The translations under genes were made by a program, and so were the position numbers. Below the pieces are notes generated by a model that ran no database searches, was not told the origin of the DNA, and worked only from the letters and a program-made list of their open reading frames with translations. From NCBI GenBank assembly GCA_960531495.1, contig CAUIJY010000068.1, positions 744,001-808,000 on the forward strand: a DNA stretch of 64,000 nt, given 5' to 3'. The stretch is from Zeus faber (taxonomy: Eukaryota > Chordata > Actinopteri > Zeiformes > Zeidae). Positions 48,745-61,447 of this stretch are shown one piece after another; positions within the stretch are counted from its first letter, which is position 1, and the number at the start of each line of letters is the position of its first letter.

Positions 48745-51243
48745 TGTTATGAACTGATTTGTAATGGGAAAGTACTGTTTGCAAAAGAGTTTTTGGCACA
48801 TCTAACAAGTTTTTCTGAAATTACGTGCAGTTTCATAGAAACCTGCATGGGTGGCAAACAAGGCATTTTCAGGCAATTTAAAGACTGAAAGGATGTTTTG
48901 AGTAAAGGTTTCTGTCATAACTCTGTAGGAACTGCTCAGATAGTGTAAATACTGTTATGAACTGATTTTTAATGGGAAAGTACTGTTTGCAGAACAGTTT
49001 TTGGCACATCTAACAATTTTTTTCTGAAATTACGAGCATTTTCATAAAAACCTGCATGGATGGCAAACAAGGCATTTTCAGGCAATTGAAAGACTGAAAG
49101 GATGTTTTGAGTAAAGGTTTCTGTCATGACTCTCTAGGACCTGCTCAGATAGTGTAAATACTGTTATGAACTGATTTGTAATGGGAAAGTACTGTTTGCA
49201 AAACACTTTTTGGCACATCTAACAAGTTTTTCTGAAATTACAAGCATTTTCATAAAAACCTGCATGGATGGCAAACAAGGCATTTCCTGGAAATTTAAAG
49301 ACCGAAAGAATGTTTTGAGTAAAGGTTTCTGTCATGACTCTGTAGGAACTGCTCAGATAGTGTAAATACTGTTATGAACTCATTTGTAATGGGAAAGTAC
49401 TGTTTGCAAAAGAGTTTTTGGCACATCTAACAAGTTTTTCTGAAATTACGTGCAGTTTCATAAAAACCTGCATGGGTGGCAAACAAGGCATTTTCAGGCA
49501 ATTTAAAGACTGAAAGGATGTTTTGAGTAAAGGTTTCTGTCATAACTCTGTAGGAACTGCTCAGATAGTGTAAATACTGTTATGAACTGATTTGTAATGG
49601 GAAAGTACTGTTTGCAGAACAGTTTTTGGCACATCTAACAATTTTTTTCTGAAATTACGAGCATTTTCATAAAAACCTACATGGATGGAAAACAAGGCAT
49701 TTTCAGGCAATTGAAAGACTGAAAGGATGTTTTGAGTAAAGGTTTCTGTCATGACTCTCTAGGACCTGCTCAGATAGTGTAAATACTGTTATGAACTGAT
49801 TTGTAATGGGAAAGTACTGTTTGCAAAACAGTTTTTGGCACATCTAACAAGTTTTTCTGAAATTACAAGCATTTTCATAAAAACCTGCATGGATGGCAAA
49901 CAAGGCATTTCCTGGAAATTTAAAGACCGAAAGAATGTTTTGAGTAAAGGTTTCTGTCATGACTCTGTAGGAACTGCTCAGATAGTGTAAATACTGTTAT
50001 GAACTCATTTGTAATGGGAAAGTACTGTTTGAAAAAGAGTTTTTGGCACATCTAACAAGTTTTTCTGAAATTATGAGCATTTTCATAAAAACCTGCATGG
50101 ATGGCAAACAAGGCATTTTCAGGCAATTTGGAGACTGAAAGGATGTTTTGAGTAAAGGTTTCTGTCATGACTCTCTAGGACCTGCTCAGATAGTGTAAAT
50201 ACTGTTATGAACTGATTTGTAATGGGAAAGTACCGTTTGCAAAACAGTTTTTGGCACATCTAACAAGTTTTTCTGAAATTACGAGCAGTTTCATAAAAAC
50301 CTGCATGGGGGGCAAACATGGCATTTTCAGGCAATTTAAAGACTGAAAGGATGTTTTGAGTAAAGGTTTCTGTCATGACTCTCTAGGACCTGCTCAGATA
50401 GTGTAAATACTGTTATGAACTGATTTGTAATGGGAAAGTACTGTTTGCAAAAGAGTTTTTGGCACATCTAACAAGTTTTTCTGAAATTACAAGCATTTTC
50501 ATAAAAACCTGCATGGATGGCAAACAAGGCATTTCCTGGAAATTTAAAGACCGAAAGAATGTTTTGAGTAAAGGTTTCTGTCATGACTCTGTAGGAACTG
50601 CTCAGATAGTGTAAATACTGTTATGAACTCATTTGTTATGGGAAAGTACTGTTTGCAAAAGAGTTTTTGGCACATCTAACAAGTTTTTCTGAAATTACGT
50701 GCAGTTTCATAAAAACCTGCATGGGTGGCAAACAAGGCATTTTCAGGCAATTTAAAGACTGAAAGGATGTTTTGAGTAAAGGTTTCTGTCATAACTCTGT
50801 AGGAACTGCTCAGATAGTGTAAATACTGTTATGAACTGATTTGTAATGGGAAAGTACTGTTTGCAGAACAGTTTTTGGCACATCTAACAATTTTTTTCTG
50901 AAATTACGAGCATTTTGATAAAAACCTGCATGGATGGCAAACAAGGCATTTTCAGGCAATTGAAAGACTGAAAGGATGTTTTGAGTAAAGGTTTCTGTCA
51001 TGACTCTCTAGGACCTGCTCAGATAGTGTAAATACTGTTATGAACTGATTTGTAATGGGAAAGTACTGTTTGCAAAACAGTTTTTGGCACATCTAACAAG
51101 TTTTTCTGAAATTACAAGCATTTTCATAAAAACCTGCATGGATGGCAAACAAGGCATTTCCTGGAAATTTAAAGACCGAAAGGATGTTTTGAGTAAAGGT
51201 TTCTGTCATGACTGTGTAGGAACTGCTCAGATAGTGTGAATAC

Positions 51244-51451
51244 TGTTTTGAACTCATTTGTAATTGGGAATGTACTCTTTGTAAAACAGTTTTTGGCACA
51301 TCTAACAAGTATTTCTGAAATAATAAGCATTTTCATGAAACCTGCATGGATGGCAAACAAGGCATTTTCAGGCCATTTAAAGACTGAAAGGATGTTTTGA
51401 GTAAAGATTTCTGTCATGACTCTGTAGGAACTGCTCAGATAGTGTAAATAC
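51244..51451 (+). repeat. Divergent X monomer, late form
   Basis: It is the counterpart of the X monomer at 47912 in the second 3332-bp unit. Confidence 0.9.
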
Positions 51452-51868
51452 TGTTATGAACTGATTTGTAATGGGAAAGTACTGTTTGCAGAACAGTTTT
51501 TGGCACATCTAACAATTTTTTTCTGAAATTACGAGCATTTTCATAAAAACCTGCATGGATGGCAAACAAGGCATTTTCAGGCAATTGAAAGACTGAAAGG
51601 ATGTTTTGAGTAAAGGTTTCTGTCATGACTCTCTAGGACCTGCTCAGATAGTGTAAATACTGTTATGAACTGAATTGTAATGGGAAAGTACTGTTTGCAA
51701 AACAGTTTTTGGCACATCTAACAAGTTTTTCTGAAATTACAAGCATTTTCATAAAAACCTGCATGGATGGCAAACAAGGCATTTCCTGGAAATTTAAAGA
51801 CCGAAAGAATGTTTTGAGTAAAGGTTTCTGTCATGACTCTGTAGGAACTGCTCAGATAGTGTAAATAC

Positions 51869-52076
51869 TGTTATGAACTCATTTGTAATGGAAAAGTACT
51901 GTTTGAAAAAGAGTTTTTGGCACATCTAACAAGTTTTTCGGAAATTATGAGCATTTTCATAAAAACCTGCATGGATGGCAAACAAGGCATTTTCAGGCAA
52001 TTTAAAGACTGAAAGGATGTTTTGAGTAAAGGTTTCTGTCATAACTCTTTAGGAACTGCTCAGATAGGGTAAATAC
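51869..52076 (+). repeat. C'/E fusion monomer, second copy
   Basis: It is the counterpart of 48537-48744 at offset 3332 with the same fusion point. Confidence 0.87.
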
Positions 52077-52909
52077 TGTTATGAACTGATTTGTAATGGG
52101 AAAGTACTGTTTGCAAAAGAGTTTTTGGCACATCTAACAAGTTTTTCTGAAATTACGTGCAGTTTCATAGAAACCTGCATGGGTGGCAAACAAGGCATTT
52201 TCAGGCAATTTAAAGACTGAAAGGATGTTTTGAGTAAAGGTTTCTGTCATAACTCTGTAGGAACTGCTCAGATAGTGTAAATACTGTTATGAACTGATTT
52301 TTAATGGGAAAGTACTGTTTGCAGAACAGTTTTTGGCACATCTAACAATTTTTTTCTGAAATTACGAGCATTTTCATAAAAACCTGCATGGATGGCAAAC
52401 AAGGCATTTCCTGGAAATTTAAAGACCGAAAGAATGTTTTGAGTAAAGGTTTCTGTCATGACTCTGTAGGAACTGCTCAGATAGTGTAAATACTGTTATG
52501 AACTCATTTGTAATGGGAAAGTACTGTTTGCAAAAGAGTTTTTGGCACATCTAACAAGTTTTTCTGAAATTACGAGCAGTTTCATAAAAACCTGCATGGG
52601 GGGCAAACATGGCATTTTCAGGCAATTTAAAGACTGAAAGGATGTTTTGAGTAAAGGTTTCTGTCATGACTCTCTAGGACTTGCTCAGATAGTGTAAATA
52701 CTGTTATGAACTGATTTGTAATGGGAAAGTACTGTTTGCAAAACAGTTTTTGGCACATCTAACAAGTTTTTCTGTAATTACAAGCATTTTCATAAAAACC
52801 TGCATGGATGGCAAACAAGGCATTTTCAGGAAATTTAAAGACCGAAAGAATGTTTTGAGTAAAGGTTTCTGTCATGACTCTGTAGGAACTGCTCAGATAG
52901 TGTAAATAC

Positions 52910-53117
52910 TGTTATGAACTCATTTGTTATGGGAAAGTAATGTTTGCAAAAGAGTTTTTGGCACATCTAACAAGTTTTTCTGAAATTACGAGCATTTTCA
53001 TAAAAACCTAAATGGATGGAAAACAAGGCATTTTCAGGCAATTGAAAGACTGAAAGGATGTTTTGAGTAAAGGTTTCTGTCATGACTCTCTAGGACCTGC
53101 TCAGATAGTGTAAATAC
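52910..53117 (+). repeat. G/A hybrid monomer with gtaatgtttgc
   Basis: It is the counterpart of 39791-39998 in the right block, with the same rare change and the same fusion point. Confidence 0.83.
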
Positions 53118-54991
53118 TGTTATGAACTGATTTGTAATGGGAAAGTACTGTTTGCAAAACAGTTTTTGGCACATCTAACAAGTTTTTCTGAAATTACAAG
53201 CATTTTCATAAAAACCTGCATGGATGGCAAACAAGGCATTTCCTGGAAATTTAAAGACCGAAAGAATGTTTTGAGTAAAGGTTTCTGTCATGACTCTGTA
53301 GGAACTGCTCAGATAGTGTAAATACTGTTATGAACTCATTTGTAATGGGAAAGTACTGTTTGAAAAAGAGTTTTTGGCACATCTAACAAGTTTTTCGGAA
53401 ATTATGAGCATTTTCATAAAAACCTGCATGGATGGCAAACAAGGCATTTTCAGGCAATTTGGAGACTGAAAGGATGTTTTGAGTAAAGGTTTCTGTCATG
53501 ACTCTCTAGGACCTGCTCAGATAGTGTAAATACTGTTGTGAACTGATTTGTAATGGGAAAGTACCGTTTGCAAAACAGTTTTTGGCACATCTATCAAGTT
53601 TTTCTGAAATTACGAGCAGTTTCATAAAAACCTGCATGGGTGGCAAACAAGGCATTTTCAGGCAATTTAAAGATTGAAAGGATGTTTTGAGTAAAGGTTT
53701 CTGTCATAACTCTGTAGGAACTGCTCAGATAGTGTAAATACTGTTATGAACTCATTTGTAATGGGAAAGTACTGTTTGCAGAACAGTTTTTGGCACATCT
53801 AACAATTTTTTTCTGAAATTACGAGCATTTTCATAAAAACCTGCATGGATGGCAAACAAGGCATTTTCAGGCAATTTAAAGACTGAAAGGATGTTTTGAG
53901 TAAAGGTTTCTGTCATAACTCTTTAGGAACTGCTCAGATAGGGTAAATACTGTTATGAACTGATTTGTAATGGGAAAGTACTGTTTGCAAAACAGTTTTT
54001 GGCACATCTAACAAGTTTTTCTGTAATTACAAGCATTTTCATAAAAACCTGCATGGATGGCAAACAAGGCATTTTCAGGAAATTTAAAGACCGAAAGAAT
54101 GTTTTGAGTAAAGGTTTCTGTCATGACTCTGTAGGAACTGCTCAGATAGTGTAAATACTGTTATGAACTCATTTGTTATGGGAAAGTACTGTTTGCAAAA
54201 GAGTTTTTGGCACATCTAACAAGTTTTTCTGAAATTACATGCAGTTTCATAAAAACCTGCATGGGTGGCAAACAAGGCATTTTCAGGCAATTTAAAGACT
54301 GAAAGGATGTTTTGAGTAAAGGTTTCTGTCATAACTCTGTAGGAACTGCTCAGATAGTGTAAATACTGTTATGAACTGATTTGTAATGGGAAAGTACTGT
54401 TTGCAGAACAGTTTTTGGCACATCTAACAATTTTTTTCTGAAATTACGAGCATTTTCATAAAAACCTGCATGGATGGCAAACAAGGCATTTTCAGACAAT
54501 TGAAAGACTGAAAGGATGTTTTGAGTAAAGGTTTCTGTCATGACTCTCTAGGACCTGCTCAGATAGTGTAAATACTGTTATGAACTGATTTGTAATGGGA
54601 ATGTACTGTTTGCAAAACAGTTTTTGGCACATCTAACAAGTTTTTCTGAAATTACAAGCATTTTCATAAAAACCTGCATGGATGGCAAACAAGGCATTTC
54701 CTGGAAATTTAAAGACCGAAAGAATGTTTTGAGTAAAGGTTTCTGTCATGACTCTGTAGGAACTGCTCAGATAGTGTAAATACTGTTATGAACTCATTTG
54801 TTATGGGAAAGTACTGTTTGCAAAAGAGTTTTTGGCACATCTAACAAGTTTTTCTGAAATTACGTGCAGTTTCATAAAAACCTGCATGGGTGGCAAACAA
54901 GGCATTTTCAGGCAATTTAAAGACTGAAAGGATGTTTTGAGTAAAGGTTTCTGTCATAACTCTGTAGGAACTGCTCAGATAGTGTAAATAC

Positions 54992-56449
54992 TGTTATGAA
55001 CTGATTTGTAATGGGAAAGTACTGTTTGCAGAACAGTTTTTGGCACATCTAACAATTTTTTTCTGAAATTACGAGCATTTTCATAAAAACCTAAATGGAT
55101 GGAAAACAAGGCATTTTCAGGCAATTGAAAGACTGAAAGGATGTTTTGAGTAAAGGTTTCTGTCATGACTCTCTAGGACCTGCTCAGATAGTGTAAATAC
55201 TGTTATGAACTGATTTGTAATGGGAAAGTACTGTTTGCAAAACAGTTTTTGGCACATCTAACAAGTTTTTCTGAAATTACAAGCATTTTCATAAAAACCT
55301 GCATGGATGGCAAACAAGGCATTTCCTGGAAATTTAAAGACCGAAAGAATGTTTTGAGTAAAGGTTTCTGTCATGACTCTGTAGGAACTGCTCAGATAGT
55401 GTAAATACTGTTATGAACTCATTTGTAATGGGAAAGTACTGTTTGAAAAAGAGTTTTTGGCACATCTAACAAGTTTTTCGGAAATTATGAGCATTTTCAT
55501 AAAAACCTGCATGGATGGCAAACAAGGCATTTTCAGGCAATTTGGAGACTGAAAGGATGTTTTGAGTAAAGGTTTCTGTCATGACTCTCTAGGACCTGCT
55601 CAGATAGTGTAAATACTGTTATGAACTGATTTGTAATGGGAAAGTACCGTTTGCAAAACAGTTTTTGGCACATCTATCAAGTTTTTCTGAAATTACGAGC
55701 AGTTTCATAAAAACCTGCATGGGTGGCAAACAAGGCATTTTCAGGCAATTTAAAGACTGAAAGGATGTTTTGAGTAAAGGTTTCTGTCATGACTCTGTAG
55801 GAACTGCTCAGATAGTGTAAATACTGTTATGAACTCATTTGTAATGGGAAAGTACTGTTTGCAGAACAGTTTTTGGCACATCTAACAATTTTTTTCTGAA
55901 ATTACGAGCATTTTCATAAAAACCTGCATGGATGGCAAACAAGGCATTTTCAGGCAATTTAAAGACTGAAAGGATGTTTTGAGTAAAGGTTTCTGTCATA
56001 ACTCTTTAGGAACTGCTCAGATAGGGTAAATACTGTTATGAACTGATTTGTAATGGGAAAGTACTGTTTGCAAAACAGTTTTTGGCACATCTAACAAGTT
56101 TTTCTGTAATTACAAGCATTTTCATAAAAACCTGCATGGATGGCAAACAAGGCATTTTCAGGAAATTTAAAGACCGAAAGAATGTTTTGAGTAAAGGTTT
56201 CTGTCATGACTCTGTAGGAACTGCTCAGATAGTGTAAATACTGTTATGAACTCATTTGTTATGGGAAAGTACTGTTTGCAAAAGAGTTTTTGGCACATCT
56301 AACAAGTTTTTCTGAAATTACGTGCAGTTTCATAAAAACCTGCATGGGTGGCAAACAAGGCATTTTCAGGCAATTTAAAGACTGAAAGGATGTTTTGAGT
56401 AAAGGTTTCTGTCATAACTCTGTAGGAACTGCTCAGATAGTGTAAATAC
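54992..56449 (+). repeat. 7-monomer unit A-B-C-D-E-F-G, 1458 bp
   Basis: It is the counterpart of 41664-43121 at offset 13328, including the same catgactctgtagg end in D. Confidence 0.88.
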
Positions 56450-57907
56450 TGTTATGAACTGATTTGTAATGGGAAAGTACTGTTTGCAGAACAGTTTTTG
56501 GCACATCTAACAATTTTTTTCTGAAATTACGAGCATTTTCATAAAAACCTGCATGGATGGCAAACAAGGCATTTTCAGGCAATTGAAAGACTGAAAGGAT
56601 GTTTTGAGTAAAGGTTTCTGTCATGACTCTCTAGGACCTGCTCAGATAGTGTAAATACTGTTATGAACTGATTTGTAATGGGAAAGTACTGTTTGCAAAA
56701 CAGTTTTTGGCACATCTAACAAGTTTTTCTGAAATTACAAGCATTTTCATAAAAACCTGCATGGATGGCAAACAAGGCATTTCCTGGAAATTTAAAGACC
56801 GAAAGAATGTTTTGAGTAAAGGTTTCTGTCATGACTCTGTAGGAACTGCTCAGATAGTGTAAATACTGTTATGAACTCATTTGTAATGGGAAAGTACTGT
56901 TTGAAAAAGAGTTTTTGGCACATCTAACAAGTTTTTCGGAAATTATGAGCATTTTCATAAAAACCTGCATGGATGGCAAACAAGGCATTTTCAGGCAATT
57001 TGGAGACTGAAAGGATGTTTTGAGTAAAGGTTTCTGTCATGACTCTCTAGGACCTGCTCAGATAGTGTAAATACTGTTATGAACTGATTTGTAATGGGAA
57101 AGTACCGTTTGCAAAACAGTTTTTGGCACATCTATCAAGTTTTTCTGAAATTACGAGCAGTTTCATAAAAACCTGCATGGGTGGCAAACAAGGCATTTTC
57201 AGGCAATTTAAAGACTGAAAGGATGTTTTGAGTAAAGGTTTCTGTCATAACTCTGTAGGAACTGCTCAGATAGTGTAAATACTGTTATGAACTCATTTGT
57301 AATGGGAAAGTACTGTTTGCAGAACAGTTTTTGGCATATCTAACAATTTTTTTCTGAAATTACGAGCATTTTCATAAAAACCTGCATGGATGGCAAACAA
57401 GGCATTTTCAGGCAATTTAAAGACTGAAAGGATGTTTTGAGTAAAGGTTTCTGTCATAACTCTTTAGGAACTGCTCAGATAGGGTAAATACTGTTATGAA
57501 CTGATTTGTAATGGGAAAGTACTGTTTGCAAAACAGTTTTTGGCACATCTAACAAGTTTTTCTGTAATTACAAGCATTTTCATAAAAACCTGCATGGATG
57601 GCAAACAAGGCATTTTCAGGAAATTTAAAGACCGAAAGAATGTTTTGAGTAAAGGTTTCTGTCATGACTCTGTAGGAACTGCTCAGATAGTGTAAATACT
57701 GTTATGAACTCATTTGTTATGGGAAAGTACTGTTTGCAAAAGAGTTTTTGGCACATCTAACAAGTTTTTCTGTAATTACAAGCATTTTCATAAAAACCTG
57801 CATGGGTGGCAAACAAGGCATTTTCAGGCAATTTAAAGACTGAAAGGATGTTTTGAGTAAAGGTTTCTGTCATAACTCTGTAGGAACTGCTCAGATAGTG
57901 TAAATAC
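56450..57907 (+). repeat. 7-monomer unit with G/F hybrid, 1458 bp
   Basis: It is the counterpart of 43122-44579 at offset 13328. It carries the same ggcatatct in E and the same G/F/G mosaic last monomer (57700-57907). Confidence 0.87.
57700..57907 (+). repeat. G/F/G mosaic monomer, second copy
   Basis: It is the counterpart of 44372-44579 at offset 13328 with the same tract limits. Confidence 0.8.
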
Positions 57908-58741
57908 TGTTATGAACTGATTTGTAATGGGAAAGTACTGTTTGCAGAACAGTTTTTGGCACATCTAACAATTTTTTTCTGAAATTACGAGCATTTTCAT
58001 AAAAACCTGCATGGATGGCAAACAAGGCATTTTCAGGCAATTGAAAGACTGAAAGGATGTTTTGAGTAAAGGTTTCTGTCATGACTCTCTAGGACCTGCT
58101 CAGATAGTGTAAATACTGTTATGAACTGATTTGTAATGGGAAAGTACTGTTTGCAAAACAGTTTTTGGCACATCTAACAAGTTTTTCTGAAATTACAAGC
58201 ATTTTCATAAAAACCTGCATGGATGGCAAACAAGGCATTTCCTGGAAATTTAAAGACCGAAAGAATGTTTTGAGTAAAGGTTTCTGTCATGACTCTGTAG
58301 GAACTGCTCAGATAGTGTAAATACTGTTATGAACTCATTTGTAATGGAAAAGTACTGTTTGAAAAAGAGTTTTTGGCACATCTAACAAGTTTTTCGGAAA
58401 TTATGAGCATTTTCATAAAAACCTGCATGGATGGCAAACAAGGCATTTTCAGGCAATTTGGAGACTGAAAGGATGTTTTGAGTAAAGGTTTCTGTCATAA
58501 CTCTGTAGGAACTGCTCACATAGTGTAAATACTGTTATGAACTCATTTGTAATGGGAAAGTACTGTTTGCAGAACAGTTTTTGGCACATCTAACAATTTT
58601 TTTCTGAAATTACGAGCATTTTCATAAAAACCTGCATGGATGGCAAACAAGGCATTTTCAGGCAATTTAAAGACCGAAAGGATGTTTTGAGTAAAGGTTT
58701 CTGTCATGACTGTGTAGGAACTGCTCAGATAGTGTGAATAC

Positions 58742-58948
58742 TGTTTGAACTCATTTGTAATTGGGAATGTACTCTTTGTAAAACAGTTTTTGGCACATCT
58801 AACAAGTATTTCTGAAATAATAAGCATTTTCATGAAACCTGCATGGATGGCAAACAAGGAATTTTCAGGCCATTTAAAGACTGAAAGGATGTTTTGAGTA
58901 AAGATTTCTGTCATGACTCTGTAGGAACTGCTCAGATAGTGTAAATAC
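58742..58948 (+). repeat. Divergent X monomer, late form, one base short
   Basis: It is the counterpart of the X monomer at 45414 at offset 13328. It carries the same missing T and the same aaggaattttc change, so both predate the large duplication. Confidence 0.9.
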
Positions 58949-61239
58949 TGTTATGAACTGATTTGTAATGGGAAAGTACTGTTTGCAGAACAGTTTTTGG
59001 CACATCTAACAATTTTTTTCTGAAATTACGAGCATTTTCATAAAAACCTGCATGGATGGCAAACAAGGCATTTTCAGGCAATTGAAAGACTGAAAGGATG
59101 TTTTGAGTAAAGGTTTCTGTCATGACTCTCTAGGACCTGCTCAGATAGTGTAAATACTGTTATGAACTGATTTGTAATGGGAAAGTACTGTTTGCAAAAC
59201 AGTTTTTGGCACATCTAACAAGTTTTTCTGAAATTACAAGCATTTTCATAAAAACCTGCATGGATGGCAAACAAGGCATTTCCTGGAAATTTAAAGACCG
59301 AAAGAATGTTTTGAGTAAAGGTTTCTGTCATGACTCTGTAGGAACTGCTCAGATAGTGTAAATACTGTTATGAACTCATTTGTAATGGGAAAGTACTGTT
59401 TGCAAAAGAGTTTTTGGCACATCTAACAAGTTTTTCTGAAATTACGTGCAGTTTCATAAAAACCTGCATGGGTGGCAAACAAGGCATTTTCAGGCAATTT
59501 AAAGACTGAAAGGATGTTTTGAGTAAAGGTTTCTGTCATAACTCTGTAGGAACTGCTCAGATAGTGTAAATACTGTTATGAACTGATTTGTAATGGGAAA
59601 GTACTGTTTGCAGAACAGTTTTTGGCACATCTAACAATTTTTTTCTGAAATTACGAGCATTTTCATAAAAACCTACATGGATGGAAAACAAGGCATTTTC
59701 AGGCAATTGAAAGACTGAAAGGATGTTTTGAGTAAAGGTTTCTGTCATGACTCTCTAGGACCTGCTCAGATAGTGTAAATACTGTTATGAACTGATTTGT
59801 AATGGGAAAGTACTGTTTGCAAAACAGTTTTTGGCACATCTAACAAGTTTTTCTGAAATTACAAGCATTTTCATAAAAACCTGCATGGATGGCAAACAAG
59901 GCATTTCCTGGAAATTTAAAGACCGAAAGAATGTTTTGAGTAAAGGTTTCTGTCATGACTCTGTAGGAACTGCTCAGATAGTGTAAATACTGTTATGAAC
60001 TCATTTGTAATGGGAAAGTACTGTTTGAAAAAGAGTTTTTGGCACATCTAACAAGTTTTTCTGAAATTATGAGCATTTTCATAAAAACCTGCATGGATGG
60101 CAAACAAGGCATTTTCAGGCAATTTGGAGACTGAAAGGATGTTTTGAGTAAAGGTTTCTGTCATGACTCTCTAGGACCTGCTCAGATAGTGTAAATACTG
60201 TTATGAACTGATTTGTAATGGGAAAGTACCGTTTGCAAAACAGTTTTTGGCACATCTAACAAGTTTTTCTGAAATTACGAGCAGTTTCATAAAAACCTGC
60301 ATGGGGGGCAAACATGGCATTTTCAGGCAATTTAAAGACTGAAAGGATGTTTTGAGTAAAGGTTTCTGTCATGACTCTCTAGGACCTGCTCAGATAGTGT
60401 AAATACTGTTATGAACTGATTTGTAATGGGAAAGTACTGTTTGCAAAAGAGTTTTTGGCACATCTAACAAGTTTTTCTGAAATTACAAGCATTTTCATAA
60501 AAACCTGCATGGATGGCAAACAAGGCATTTTCAGGAAATTTAAAGACCGAAAGAATGTTTTGAGTAAAGGTTTCTGTCATGACTCTGTAGGAACTGCTCA
60601 GATAGTGTAAATACTGTTATGAACTCATTTGTTATGGGAAAGTACTGTTTGCAAAAGAGTTTTTGGCACATCTAACAAGTTTTTCTGAAATTACGTGCAG
60701 TTTCATAAAAACCTGCATGGGTGGCAAACAAGGCATTTTCAGGCAATTTAAAGACTGAAAGGATGTTTTGAGTAAAGGTTTCTGTCATAACTCTGTAGGA
60801 ACTGCTCAGATAGTGTAAATACTGTTATGAACTGATTTGTAATGGGAAAGTACTGTTTGCAGAACAGTTTTTGGCACATCTAACAATTTTTTTCTGAAAT
60901 TACGAGCATTTTGATAAAAACCTGCATGGATGGCAAACAAGGCATTTTCAGGCAATTGAAAGACTGAAAGGATGTTTTGAGTAAAGGTTTCTGTCATGAC
61001 TCTCTAGGACCTGCTCAGATAGTGTAAATACTGTTATGAACTGATTTGTAATGGGAAAGTACTGTTTGCAAAACAGTTTTTGGCACATCTAACAAGTTTT
61101 TCTGAAATTACAAGCATTTTCATAAAAACCTGCATGGATGGCAAACAAGGCATTTCCTGGAAATTTAAAGACCGAAAGGATGTTTTGAGTAAAGGTTTCT
61201 GTCATGACTGTGTAGGAACTGCTCAGATAGTGTGAATAC

Positions 61240-61447
61240 TGTTTTGAACTCATTTGTAATTGGGAATGTACTCTTTGTAAAACAGTTTTTGGCACATCTA
61301 ACAAGTATTTCTGAAATAATAAGCATTTTCATGAAACCTGCATGGATGGCAAACAAGGCATTTTCAGGCCATTTAAAGACTGAAAGGATGTTTTGAGTAA
61401 AGATTTCTGTCATGACTCTGTAGGAACTGCTCAGATAGTGTAAATAC
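61240..61447 (+). repeat. Divergent X monomer, late form
   Basis: It is the counterpart of the X monomer at 47912 at offset 13328. Confidence 0.9.

Larger units (their letters stand above)
45638..48969 (+). repeat. 16-monomer unit, 3332 bp, copy 1
   Basis: It is repeated directly at 48970-52301 with an offset of exactly 3332. Matching continues until 49077 versus 52409. The left limit is the base at 45637/48969, where gatttgtaa meets gatttttaa. The unit includes one X monomer (47912-48119) and one C'/E hybrid (48537-48744). Confidence 0.9.
39387..49077 (+). repeat. Left copy of the large (about 10 kb) segmental duplication
   Basis: From 39387 the order and rare variants match 52506 onward, first at offset 13119, then at 13328 after about 40520, then at 13537 after about 48700. 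Each shift is one monomer missing from this copy. Shared rare marks include gtaatgtttgc at 39819 and 52938, acatgcag near 40910 and 54239, ctcacatag near 45188 and 58516, and tcatagaaacc near 48834 and 62371. It contains the 7-mers at 41664 and 43122. Confidence 0.88.
48970..52301 (+). repeat. 16-monomer unit, 3332 bp, copy 2
   Basis: It shares private variants with copy 1: aaacactttttgg (45874 and 49206), tgaattgtaatg (48342 and 51674), ttttgataaaaa (near 47585 and 50917) and tcatagaaacc (near 48834 and 52166). I saw no difference from copy 1 by eye. The right end joins the start of the second large block. Confidence 0.9.
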
